This document shows, piece after piece, positions 38,503 to 46,874 of a stretch of DNA of 52,541 bases. Origin of the DNA: an uncultured Candidatus Thioglobus sp. (GTDB lineage: Bacteria; Pseudomonadota; Gammaproteobacteria; PS1; Pseudothioglobaceae). Each line of letters opens with the position of its first letter. Within the stretch, counting starts at the first letter, position 1. Location: assembly GCA_905618925.1 (NCBI GenBank), contig CAJQTG010000002.1, positions 1 to 52,541 on the forward strand. Reading direction: 5' to 3'. The translations under genes were made by a program, and so were the position numbers. The notes under the pieces were generated by a model. That model made no database searches, was not told the DNA's origin, and saw nothing but the letters and a program-made list of their open reading frames with translations.

Positions 38503-39767
38503 TCGAACTCTTTAGGCGTTGGCTCAGTAGTTTTTCCAGAACGTACTCTTGAGCGCGTACCTTCTCGTTGATATTGTCTATCCGACTCAGATAATTCATC
38601 TGCCAGCACAGAAATACGGAGGCGATCAGTTATTGGTACAATTTGATCTTCATCGCCTAATCCTTGGTGACGGTCATGCGCGGCATATTTCTTACGCATT
38701 TGATGAGGCTGGTAGGCGCTCATATCTTCCGGAGTAATATCGTACTCAATATTAATTGCACCAGCCTTCGCTGCAGCTTCCATTAATTCTAAGCCCACTG
38801 AAGTGCGAGCGACTATGGCGTTGGTTCCAGGATCGTTCTTACTACTTTCGCGAGTGGGAGACCCTCCAATCCACGTGTCAGATGCAGCAATATCAGCAGC
38901 CTCCCCAATACCGTCGGGACAAATCTTACATCTAAATGGTAGGTCCCACGAACTTGCATCTTCTCCCCAAAAATCAAGATAGTTTAGGTCCTTTACTTCG
39001 TCTGCAGTTTCAATTCGTGTAGGTCCTGGGCAACCTTGCCCACGATAACGAAGAGAGGTTAAATTTTCCAACTTGACCTCGGAGCGTAATACGAAAGCAT
39101 CTATCGATGATGGATTCATGAAGCCACCACATACAGGTGTTAGCCAGTACTTCACCAGCTTATTTACCCTATCGTCATAATGCGCCAAGTTTCGAAGAGC
39201 AGCAATATCACAAGGCTTGCCAATAAAAGCAAAAGGTTGACCTCGAGCTAATATCTTGTCTATGTCAATAAGTGGAGCAGATGGGCCGTAACGAGATCCG
39301 CCAGTATCTAAAACATCAGCCTCTGAAAAACTTAAATACCTTTCGCCAAAAGTTGGCTCCTTGAAAGAGGCTTTGGTATGCAAAATGAAATCAACTCTTT
39401 GATCTTTCAGAAGAAATTGAGCAAGCGCTGTCAGCACACCACCCGTTGAGCCTTCGAATCGTGTTTTAGGGTCTCCAGCCCAAGCTCTTGAAATTCGCAG
39501 CCATGGCCCCCAAACTTTGTCTATTCGGGTAGCAGGCGTAATCTCTTTGGTTGGAAGCCCTTCAATTCGAGTCCCAGGACATATATTAAAAATTTTTTCG
39601 ACAGTGTCATTATCCAGATCTCCAATAATCACTGGACGCTCATAGCCATTTACCGATTTAACAACCTTTATCTTATCCGGACCTGCAATCGATTGACAAA
39701 TACCACAACCCGCACACAGTCCTTGTTCAGATATTTTATTCATTCTATTATTGGCAGACTGATTCAT
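38499..39767 (-). CDS. FrhB/FdhB-type iron-sulfur flavoprotein
   Basis: This 422-residue protein matches the coenzyme F420 hydrogenase/dehydrogenase beta-subunit family. One [4Fe-4S] site is C18, C21, C24 with C63 followed by proline. The FrhB N and C domains follow, with GGSRYGPSAP, IGKPCDIAALRNLA and a second cysteine set in FRCKICPDGIGEAADI. Relatives pass electrons between ferredoxin-type centres and flavin, or reduce unsaturated bonds. F420 use is not implied. It is translationally coupled to the DddP-like gene, so the two probably act on one pathway. The C-terminal 40 residues are polar and probably disordered. Confidence 0.85.
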   Translation of the reverse strand: MNQSANNRMNKISEQGLCAGCGICQSIAGPDKIKVVKSVNGYERPVIIGDLDNDTVEKIFNICPGTRIEGLPTKEITPATRIDKVWGPWLRISRAWAGDPKTRFEGSTGGVLTALAQFLLKDQRVDFILHTKASFKEPTFGERYLSFSEADVLDTGGSRYGPSAPLIDIDKILARGQPFAFIGKPCDIAALRNLAHYDDRVNKLVKYWLTPVCGGFMNPSSIDAFVLRSEVKLENLTSLRYRGQGCPGPTRIETADEVKDLNYLDFWGEDASSWDLPFRCKICPDGIGEAADIAASDTWIGGSPTRESSKNDPGTNAIVARTSVGLELMEAAAKAGAINIEYDITPEDMSAYQPHQMRKKYAAHDRHQGLGDEDQIVPITDRLRISVLADELSESDRQYQREGTRSRVRSGKTTEPTPKEFE

Positions 39768-39826
39768 TATTTTAACGTTCTAAATTTAAAGAAATTTTTA
39801 TACTAAGATTATATTTCAATTTTTGG

Positions 39827-41392
39827 TTAACCTATTGTTTTTTGGAGCACTACTTTGGCGGGCTTACCTGTTTGCGTGCGTGGCATTTCTTGGAGTACTT
39901 CAAGTGATGTAGGGTTCATAAAACGACTAATAATAGGAGCGCAGAATAAGCGTAACTCTTCCAGGGTCAGTGTCTTGTTTTCTTTAAGCGTTACAAACGC
40001 CTTAACTTGCTCTTCACCGGTCCCATCTGGGATACCAATTACTGCGCAATCAGTCACAGAAGGGTGAGTAAATATGCTCTCCTCTATCTCGTAAGCTGAA
40101 ACCATTTCTCCCTTTACGCGAATCCTTTCTGACATGCGTGCTAGCCAATAAAGGTTGCCTTCGTCATCCAATTTAGCAAAATCTCCTGTGTGGAACCATG
40201 AATTGCGCCAAGCCTTGGCTGTCTCCTCAGGCATGCCAATATATTTGGATGCCATAATAGCGGGCTCAAGTGAGCGAATCACAAGCTCGCCAGATTCTCC
40301 TATAGGGAGTTCATTGTCATCTGCATCTACAATAGCTACTTTATATCGATCCAGAACCTTGCCAGCCCCGCTCTTATCAAAAAGCGGAAGCGCTACGCCG
40401 CCAGCTTCGGTAGAGCCGTATCCAGTGCCTCGGGCTAGTTTAAGCTGAAAGCGAGATTCAAAATCGTCATGGTCAACAGGCAAAGGGGTTCCCCATATAA
40501 AACGCAAACTATGCTGCGTTTCTTCAATGCACGGCTCTGCTGACCAAAGCAACTGCTGAACAGAGCCCATCGACATAAACCATGTTGCCTTATAGCGGCA
40601 AACATCACTCCAAAAATTAGACAGGCTAAAGCCCTGACGAATAACCACTCGGCCGCCAACCATCATGGCTGGCAATATGTCGTACTGTGTTGCTCCTACA
40701 TGATATAAAGGGTATGGACTGTAGACGCAATCTTGCTCAGTAATACTGAATGCCTCTATCATCGACTCTGCAGCTCGAACTGAGGATCTGTGAGGAATAT
40801 CACAACCTTTTGATACGCCCGTAGTGCCTGAAGTAAAAAGAATTACAGCCGTTCCTTCGTCACTAAAGTCACAAGAAAAATTTGAGCTGGACTGACCAAG
40901 AAGTGACTGCCACGGCAATATATTAAAACTTTGAAGGTGCTCTTTAGCCCTCTGTTGCTCATCGATCATGATAACTTGCTGTAAGTGCTTTAGGCTTTCA
41001 GAAATCTCAGATAACTGCTGCAAATGCTCTCCAGAGGTAATCAGTATTTTGCACTTTGTCATATTAATCATGCGCGCAAGTGAGGGGCCGCGTGCATTAC
41101 TATTAATAGCCACTTCGATTACGCCGATTTTTTTAAGTGCGTAGGAGCAAGCTAAAAATTGAACGCAACTTGGAAGCATTATGGCGATGTACTCTTCATC
41201 ACCAAAGCCGAGGTCAATAAGGCCATGGGCAATATGATTTGTTAGTTTATTAAATTCAGCATAGGTTAAGTGCTCGCCTGTTTCAGCTTGGGTCACAAAA
41301 GGTTTGGAGCCGTATTGCTTGGCAGAGTTTTGAAGGAGCAGACCGAGGTTTACTTTTTGACTTTCACGACCTGTGAGTGGCATCTTCTTCAT
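39827..41392 (-). CDS. AMP-forming CoA ligase, CaiC-like
   Basis: This 521-residue adenylate-forming enzyme has the P-loop LFTSGTTGVSKG, the motif YGSTEAGG, the hinge region WFHTGDFAKLDDEGNLYW and the C-terminal catalytic lysine in RTQTGKPAK. The length and short C-terminus fit crotonobetaine/carnitine-CoA ligase CaiC and similar acid ligases. In this cassette it could activate acrylate, DMSP or a betaine. It is the first gene of the ligase, FrhB-like, DddP-like run, 59 bp before the FrhB gene. Confidence 0.88.
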   Translation of the reverse strand: MKKMPLTGRESQKVNLGLLLQNSAKQYGSKPFVTQAETGEHLTYAEFNKLTNHIAHGLIDLGFGDEEYIAIMLPSCVQFLACSYALKKIGVIEVAINSNARGPSLARMINMTKCKILITSGEHLQQLSEISESLKHLQQVIMIDEQQRAKEHLQSFNILPWQSLLGQSSSNFSCDFSDEGTAVILFTSGTTGVSKGCDIPHRSSVRAAESMIEAFSITEQDCVYSPYPLYHVGATQYDILPAMMVGGRVVIRQGFSLSNFWSDVCRYKATWFMSMGSVQQLLWSAEPCIEETQHSLRFIWGTPLPVDHDDFESRFQLKLARGTGYGSTEAGGVALPLFDKSGAGKVLDRYKVAIVDADDNELPIGESGELVIRSLEPAIMASKYIGMPEETAKAWRNSWFHTGDFAKLDDEGNLYWLARMSERIRVKGEMVSAYEIEESIFTHPSVTDCAVIGIPDGTGEEQVKAFVTLKENKTLTLEELRLFCAPIISRFMNPTSLEVLQEMPRTQTGKPAKVVLQKTIG

Positions 41393-41498
41393 AAGCTTCT
41401 CTATATAAATGGGCTTTCAACGCTTTTCTAACCAAAAAATGATCTTTTTAGCTCAAGTAGGTAATAGTGATTATTTTTATAATGATAGTGTATATCAA

Positions 41499-41520
41499 TT
41501 TGAACTAAAGTCCAAACTTC
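41499..41520. repeat. R-repeat 6 (left half)
   Basis: TTTGAACTAAAGTCCAAACT matches the left halves of R1 and R2. It lies between the CoA-ligase cassette and the CoiA-like gene. Confidence 0.7.
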
Positions 41521-41525
41521 GATTT

Positions 41526-42629
41526 TTATCTTTTACCAATTCTCTGTTTCAATTGCTCCATTAGATTTTTCCATTCAGTCCAGTTTTTTACATCCATGGT
41601 TTTGGGTATCACATTAATATCAAACTCATCTTCAATTTGTTCATCGCTATAGTCTAATTTTTTCATAACCTCAACATAGTTATTAAGAATTGATGAAGCA
41701 ACCTTGATGTCAAAATAATGAAATCTATTTCTACAAATTCCTATGACATATGGAATTTTTGGCTTAGGTCTTCTATATACAATCTTTTCTCCATAACGCT
41801 TAAATATTTTAATTCCAAGTGACCCTTCAAACCAATCTTCATCATCCTTCATGTCATATTTTTTTCTTATTCTTAAATCTTCTTCAATGAATTTTTGCCC
41901 CCTAATCCTATCTTTTTCTTCTTGCTCTCTTCTATTCTTTTCTTGTTCAGCCTTTATTTCATCAATTTGTTTTTGAATCGGATCTAGTAGAACCTTATAA
42001 ACTTCATCTGACTGAGTGTTATTCATCATTTCAATAAAAGAGTTTCGTGAAAAAGCACTAGTATAAAAACCGTTATAGATTAACCATAGCTCATCAGTAC
42101 CAAAATCTATTAGCACTTTCGACTTACTGGAACCCCACTCCCTTATAAGCCTGTAATCTTCAGGGAACTCATACCCCAAAACTCTTGTCTTATTTCGCAT
42201 ATTTCTAACAAGATTTATTTCATCTTGAAACTGCTTAATATCAGTCGGGCGTCTTGTTCCATCAATCACCCATATCAGCTTATTGTAGAAGTAATCTCTG
42301 GAGTCACGCTCTTCTTTAGAAATCGCTGAATGTTGAAATTCAATAACCCATCCATTGCTAGTTTTAACATCTGCTATGTGTTTTTCACCGCTCTCATCTT
42401 TTTGGATTATCTCTTGCCACTTTTTAGGAAACTTGTTCTTCCAATTACGATGCCATTCTGTTTCATTCTCCCACCAATGGTCATCACACTTCTTCTTATG
42501 TGACCAATGATGTACTTTTATTTCGCCACACTTAGCAACTAGTTCAGAACCACAACAAGGACAAACTCCTTTAGCTCCTTTAGTGGCTTCAATACGCTCA
42601 TCTTTAAAAAGTGCGAACTTCATCTTCAT
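41526..42629 (-). CDS. CoiA-like nuclease
   Basis: This 367-residue protein has an N-terminal zinc-knuckle segment (CPCCGSELVAKCG, then HHWSHKK) and a PD-(D/E)XK-type nuclease core: HRNWKNKFP, HIADVKTSNGWVIEFQHS, and ISKEERDSRDYFY followed by LIWVIDG. This is the CoiA family, named from competence but widespread as stand-alone nucleases on mobile DNA. A charged coiled-coil (about 210-250) and an unclassified C-terminal domain follow. Its place at the end of the element suggests a defence or element-maintenance role, not competence. That is inference. Confidence 0.8.
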   Translation of the reverse strand: MKMKFALFKDERIEATKGAKGVCPCCGSELVAKCGEIKVHHWSHKKKCDDHWWENETEWHRNWKNKFPKKWQEIIQKDESGEKHIADVKTSNGWVIEFQHSAISKEERDSRDYFYNKLIWVIDGTRRPTDIKQFQDEINLVRNMRNKTRVLGYEFPEDYRLIREWGSSKSKVLIDFGTDELWLIYNGFYTSAFSRNSFIEMMNNTQSDEVYKVLLDPIQKQIDEIKAEQEKNRREQEEKDRIRGQKFIEEDLRIRKKYDMKDDEDWFEGSLGIKIFKRYGEKIVYRRPKPKIPYVIGICRNRFHYFDIKVASSILNNYVEVMKKLDYSDEQIEDEFDINVIPKTMDVKNWTEWKNLMEQLKQRIGKR

Positions 42630-42640
42630 AATTGAATTAT

Positions 42641-42770
42641 AAGTCCAAATCCTCTCTGATATACAAGGGAGAGTATATTAATGTACTCCCGATATGACTA
42701 GGCTCCTCCCCCATAGCCTTCAAAGTCTGTATATATATGCGAGGGATAGTAGATTTTTCTACCTATATGG
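42641..42770. repeat. R-repeat 7, long right-end form
   Basis: AAGTCCAAATCCTCTCTGAT opens a segment of about 130 bp. From 42668 on it aligns with 48507-48607: GGGAG..GTATAT, then GGCTCCTCCCCCATA, TTCAAAGTC, GTATATATATG and GAGGGATAGT. The rest of the 42630-42993 gap holds arm sites and attR1. No gene is seen. Confidence 0.75.
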
Positions 42771-42864
42771 AATATATAGAATATTATTCTAGTAATATCA
42801 ATGACTTACATATAGATAGATGTTAATTAGTTATTATATAATTAATTAGGTAGCAGTTTCTTTT

Positions 42865-42886
42865 GAGTATATGTCAGAGTATATAA
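42865..42886. promoter_or_regulatory. Probable integrase arm sites, inner right end
   Basis: GAGTATAT occurs at 42865 and 42877, a 12-bp period, the same motif and spacing as at the left end (26076 and 26088). The core repeat begins about 50 bp further on. Confidence 0.6.
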
Positions 42887-42936
42887 TTTTAGATTGTAAA
42901 TATTAAATGCTTTATTAATAGGGTTTACATGGGCAA

Positions 42937-42961
42937 GTTCAATTCCCCCCATCTCCACCAA
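42937..42961. repeat. attR1: tmRNA 3' end copy
   Basis: This is a perfect 25-base copy of the tmRNA 3' end (see 25926-25950), with no tmRNA body upstream. It is preceded by TAATAGGGTTTACA, which recurs as TAATAGGGGTTACA before the third copy. It is the right boundary of the inner element and the left boundary of the outer one. Confidence 0.92.
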
Positions 42962-42993
42962 GATATCTTTTATCTAAGCCTTTCATGGCAACC

Positions 42994-44304
42994 TTAACTA
43001 GCAATGGAGCCTTTACCCAAAGGCTTCTTGATATTGGCTAATAACTTTGACAATGAATCCACCAACAACTTTGCATTGTCCTGGGTAAAGACCAAAGGAG
43101 GTTTAATTTTAATAACATTATTATGTGGCCCATCATTACTAAGAAGTATGCCAAGTTCTTTCATTTTATCAGTAATTAACTTTGCCTTTTCTGTTGCCGG
43201 TTTCAGGGTTTTTCTGTCTTCAACCAATTCGATTCCAATAAATAATCCAGCACCTCGAACATCGCCAATCAATGAAAATTTATCTTTTAATAAACACAAC
43301 TCTGAGAACAAATAATTTCCTACATTTAGGGCATTCTGCTGCAACCCCTCCTGTTCGATTACATTGAGAACAGAGAGTCCAATTGCACAAGAAACTGGGT
43401 TGCCACCAAAAGAATTGAAATACTCCATGCCATTATTAAAGAAGCTTGCTATTTCAGCTGTGGTCACAACAGCTGCTATAGGATGGCCGTTACCCAGCGG
43501 TTTGCCAATTGTGACGATGTCCGGAATGACTTCTTGTGCCTCAAACCCCCAATAGGCAGAGCCCACTCTGCCCAAACCCACCTGAACCTCATCACTGATA
43601 CAAACTCCAGAGGACGCCCTTATCCATTTATACGACTCCGCTAAAAAATCATTTGGTAACGGGATTTGCCCACCACAACCTAAAATTGACTCAGCCATAA
43701 AGGTTGAACCCCCACCTTGCTTATTAATTGCCTCCTGAACCACTTGGGCATATTGTTTCCCCGCCGTTTTTGGGTTATTAAATTCACCCCTGAATAAGTC
43801 TGGCATCGGAACAACTTCAACATGTTTTGACTTTCCCTGCCCACCCTTACTATTAAATTTATAAGGACTGATATTGATTAGAGAGTCTGTGTTTCCGTGG
43901 TAGGCATGATCTAGGACAATTGTGCTATCATTGCCCGTATATGCTCTGGCCATTCTTAAAGCCAGCTCGTTCGCCTCACTACCCGAATTTACAAAATGAC
44001 AAATGGACAAGGGTTTGGGTAATTTTCTGCAAAGCTTCTCAGCCAACTCAACAATATTATCATGCAGGTAGCGAGTGTTAGTATTTAATAGTTGATTCTG
44101 CTCGTGAGCCGCATGGATAACAGCAGGATGGCAATGCCCAACATGACTGATATTATTAATACAATCTAAATACTCCTTGCCTTTTTCATCATACAAATAT
44201 TGCCCCCTCCCTCTGAGTATTTTTAGTGGCTCTGAATAAGCCAGAGAGAGTGATGGACCCAGGTGTTTTTTCCTCAACTTCAATGTATCTTTTTTGGATT
44301 TCAC
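42994..44304 (-). CDS. ETNPPL-like class III aminotransferase/phospho-lyase
   Basis: This 436-residue PLP enzyme closely follows the ethanolamine-phosphate/5-phosphohydroxylysine phospho-lyase pattern: [69 protein letters not shown] and the PLP lysine in [11 protein letters not shown], then [18 protein letters not shown]. Such enzymes remove ammonia and phosphate from a phosphorylated amino alcohol. The kinase gene lies three bases upstream, which matches a kinase-then-lyase route. The stop codon lies only 33 bp from the att core. A plain transaminase role is the alternative. Confidence 0.85.
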   Translation of the reverse strand: MKSKKDTLKLRKKHLGPSLSLAYSEPLKILRGRGQYLYDEKGKEYLDCINNISHVGHCHPAVIHAAHEQNQLLNTNTRYLHDNIVELAEKLCRKLPKPLSICHFVNSGSEANELALRMARAYTGNDSTIVLDHAYHGNTDSLINISPYKFNSKGGQGKSKHVEVVPMPDLFRGEFNNPKTAGKQYAQVVQEAINKQGGGSTFMAESILGCGGQIPLPNDFLAESYKWIRASSGVCISDEVQVGLGRVGSAYWGFEAQEVIPDIVTIGKPLGNGHPIAAVVTTAEIASFFNNGMEYFNSFGGNPVSCAIGLSVLNVIEQEGLQQNALNVGNYLFSELCLLKDKFSLIGDVRGAGLFIGIELVEDRKTLKPATEKAKLITDKMKELGILLSNDGPHNNVIKIKPPLVFTQDNAKLLVDSLSKLLANIKKPLGKGSIAS

Positions 44305-44307
44305 TTT

Positions 44308-45294
44308 TTAATATATTTTAAAATTACTTAGTTCTTTGTCAGCAAAATTTTTCAGAAATGTCCATGCGTATGGCTCAGTAACAGAAATATACTTGTTTTC
44401 AGGAAATAGTTTTTTTCGGTAGTTCGCTGTTACCACGCTAAAACACGCGCGTACACAAACAAGATGAATGAGTGAGTCAATTTCTTCGTCTCTTAATGGA
44501 TAAACTGATTGAAATCCCTGCACAACCGACTTAATCTTCGTCTCAGGCTCTGCTTCTTCTAGAATAAGATAAGTGATGGCAACGGCTAATTCGCTTGCTA
44601 AAAAAGTATGCGCCATATCACCAAAATCAATAACGCCAGATATGTGACCATTGTCATTTAGAAGTACATTGTAATCATTGCCATCATTATGAATATACTG
44701 GGTACGTAAATATTTTTCATTCGGCACAATGTTTAACTGATAATTTGCAATAAAATGACGCACTACATCTTTATCAGACTCACTGTCAATATAGTCTAAA
44801 TGACTTTTCAAAAAGTCAATATTTCTAACATCCCATATCCATTTACGCTTTAAATCCGGATAACCAAACTCTCGAAAAGCAACGTCCAACTTACCCATAA
44901 ATGCGCCAAATTCTTCTAATAAGAAAGGCTCAGGATTCTCAACATCCTTTATAAAGTGTCCTGCTAAAAAAGATTGTAGGCGAATAAAACAGCCATTATG
45001 CCGACTAATAAATTTACCATCTACAGTCTGAATCGTGCTTGGTACTTGTATAGAAGAATCAAAGTTGGCGATATGCTTCAAACTAGCGACCTGTAAATTA
45101 ATAAGCTCAACATCCTCCGCCGGATTTGAAATCTTTAATACAAATTCCTCACCATCTTCACGTTTCAAATAAAAATTCTGATCTCGCTCACTATCCAAGA
45201 CTTTAACTGAGACTTCAAAACCGTATAAAGTTTTTGCTATTTGGTGGGCTTCAGACGGGCTAAATCTTGATGGAGGAAAAGATATAACAGACAT
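44308..45294 (-). CDS. APH-fold small-molecule kinase (hydroxylysine kinase-like)
   Basis: This 328-residue protein has the aminoglycoside phosphotransferase fold. Catalytic segments are QYIHNDGNDYNVLL and the metal aspartate in GVIDFGDMAHTFLASELA. The N-lobe lysine is in FVLKISNPAE. Proteins of this type next to ETNPPL-like lyases resemble hydroxylysine kinase and phosphorylate an amino alcohol. Choline or ethanolamine is also possible. It is the first gene of the pair and reads away from the Rieske gene. Confidence 0.83.
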   Translation of the reverse strand: MSVISFPPSRFSPSEAHQIAKTLYGFEVSVKVLDSERDQNFYLKREDGEEFVLKISNPAEDVELINLQVASLKHIANFDSSIQVPSTIQTVDGKFISRHNGCFIRLQSFLAGHFIKDVENPEPFLLEEFGAFMGKLDVAFREFGYPDLKRKWIWDVRNIDFLKSHLDYIDSESDKDVVRHFIANYQLNIVPNEKYLRTQYIHNDGNDYNVLLNDNGHISGVIDFGDMAHTFLASELAVAITYLILEEAEPETKIKSVVQGFQSVYPLRDEEIDSLIHLVCVRACFSVVTANYRKKLFPENKYISVTEPYAWTFLKNFADKELSNFKIY

Positions 45295-45409
45295 AAGTAT
45301 TAAGTTACCAAAAAAAAGTAAAGCCAGTAAGGCTGAATTAATGCTGACAATTGTATCAAACTCTAGGCCTTGATAATGGCTTGTTTAGTGTTTGCTTGTC
45401 TTTCAGATT

Positions 45410-45452
45410 AAGTCTTGAAAAGTACCTAGTTATGGCTCTCTAATTCCTGTCT
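45410..45452. repeat. S-repeat copy 2 (remnant of small ORF end)
   Basis: It aligns without gaps to 28693-28735 (36 of 43 bases). On the minus strand it still reads RQELESHN and stop in the frame of the 44-residue ORF. It lies in the 45295-45529 gap between the kinase and Rieske genes, which otherwise holds only their promoters. Confidence 0.7.
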
Positions 45453-45529
45453 GATATGTGAGATGTAAATAAATTCACATTCAAGTAAAAATAGACTATA
45501 TTTATAAAAAAATTAGTTAAACTTTTTAA

Positions 45530-46708
45530 ATGAATTCAAATATTTACCTAAATTATCATTCCAATACATCGCTCGATAGTGTCGTTAAAAAACTTAATAT
45601 ATCTGCTCAAAAACCATTTGAAATGGCCACTCCAATACCTGCCGCTGCAAACCATTCAATTGAATTTTATAATCATGAGCTAGTTAACATTTTTAATCAA
45701 GAGTGGGTTTGTATCGGTCGAGATGACGAGATTCCATCAACTGGTGACTACCTTACTCATGAAATAGCTGGTACACCAGTTATGGTAGTTCGACAATCAA
45801 ATAAAAAGATAGCTGGTTTTATTAATGCATGTGCCCATCGCTTTACATGTCTTGTTCCAAAATTATCTGGCAATGCATTTGTTTTTACTTGTCCAAATCA
45901 CGCATGGACATATGATTTAGATGGCACTCTAAGACATGCTCCATTTATGGATATGAAACCTGGTTTTAATTTAGATCAATATCGGTTGCAAGCTCTCCAT
46001 ACTGAGATTTGGGAAGGCTTTATTTATATCACACTGTCAAAAAATCCTCAAAAAAAGATAGCCTCATCACTTAATAGTTTACATAAAAATATTGTCGGCC
46101 AATACGACATGGGAAGTTACCAAACTGTAATAAGGGAATGCATGACATGGGATGCTAATTGGAAAAACTTGATCGAAAATTTTACTGAAAGCTACCATGT
46201 TCCAATTGCACACCAAAAAACATTTGCTAATCATAAAAAACCTATTGAAGACTACATCTGTGGCGAGAATAATGATCATTATTGTTATCATTACGCGCCC
46301 CAAGAATCAGAAACTGGTCCTGGCGCAGCTCATCCAGAAAATACCAAACTGAAGGGTAAGTGGAGGCGCACAATGGTAGATTTTTGTGTTTTTCCTAACC
46401 ATCTAGTAACTCTGATGCCAGATTATCTTTGGTATGTATCAGTTATGCCTTCAGGTATTGGTCAATTTAAAGCAACGTGGGGAGTTGCAGTACCGTCAGA
46501 AATATTAGCTGATATTTCAGCAGAGGATTATGATGGCTGGCTTTCACAAATGGCTAGTTATATAAATACTGCAAATGACGAAGACCGAGCACTAGTGGAA
46601 GGCCTTTATCGTGGAAGTGCTTCATATAAATTACCGCAAGGAACGCTTCACCCAATTGAACGAAATCTTTGGCAATTCATCAGGTATCTATCTCAAATTT
46701 CTAGTTAA
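45530..46708 (+). CDS. Rieske non-heme iron oxygenase alpha subunit
   Basis: This 392-residue protein has a Rieske [2Fe-2S] site C101, H103, C121, H124 (CAHRF and CPNHAW). Its catalytic domain has mononuclear iron ligands H223 and H228 in ESYHVPIAH plus an aspartate near 350-352 (NDEDRALVEG). The size and motifs fit the group that demethylates or hydroxylates quaternary amines such as choline, carnitine and glycine betaine. No reductase gene is adjacent, so electrons must come from elsewhere. The first 31 residues are a variable extension, and Met32 is a possible alternative start. Confidence 0.88.
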   Translation: MNSNIYLNYHSNTSLDSVVKKLNISAQKPFEMATPIPAAANHSIEFYNHELVNIFNQEWVCIGRDDEIPSTGDYLTHEIAGTPVMVVRQSNKKIAGFINACAHRFTCLVPKLSGNAFVFTCPNHAWTYDLDGTLRHAPFMDMKPGFNLDQYRLQALHTEIWEGFIYITLSKNPQKKIASSLNSLHKNIVGQYDMGSYQTVIRECMTWDANWKNLIENFTESYHVPIAHQKTFANHKKPIEDYICGENNDHYCYHYAPQESETGPGAAHPENTKLKGKWRRTMVDFCVFPNHLVTLMPDYLWYVSVMPSGIGQFKATWGVAVPSEILADISAEDYDGWLSQMASYINTANDEDRALVEGLYRGSASYKLPQGTLHPIERNLWQFIRYLSQISS

Positions 46709-46796
46709 TCTTTTAAAATGATTTCAGGTCTATCTTAGTTATACTCACTATCTAAGTTTCTCCAAAAAAATAGAATGATATGTCAATTTAATTCTT

Positions 46797-46834
46797 AAAA
46801 GTCCAAATTCCGTTTGATGTGTGAGGCAGAGTTA
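46797..46834. repeat. R-repeat 9
   Basis: AAAAGTCCAAATTCCG followed by TTTGATGTGTGAGG is a near-consensus R-repeat. It lies between the Rieske and GMC genes. Confidence 0.75.
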
Positions 46835-46874
46835 ATTTAAACTATTGCTTAAAGTGTTTTAAGCGTTGAGTTTT

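Larger units (their letters stand above)
25950..42960. mobile_element. Inner integrative element in ssrA, about 17 kb
   Basis: This element is bounded by the perfect 25-bp tmRNA repeat at both ends. It encodes a P4-type integrase next to attL, a winged-helix protein, an AlpA-like excisionase and metabolic cargo from 30294 to 41392, and it ends in a CoiA-like nuclease. Paired repeats with a 12-bp period lie near both ends (26076-26097 and 42865-42886). No conjugation, phage structural or origin gene is seen, so transfer would need a helper. The design resembles satellite-like integrative elements or tycheposons. Confidence 0.85.

Noticed and set aside
42937-42961. Second complete tmRNA gene
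   Set aside because: Only the last 25 bases match. The upstream DNA has no tag frame or tRNA-like 5' half.
42994-45294. Ectoine or GABA transaminase cluster
   Set aside because: The aminotransferase follows the ETNPPL pattern closely, and no ectABC partner is present.
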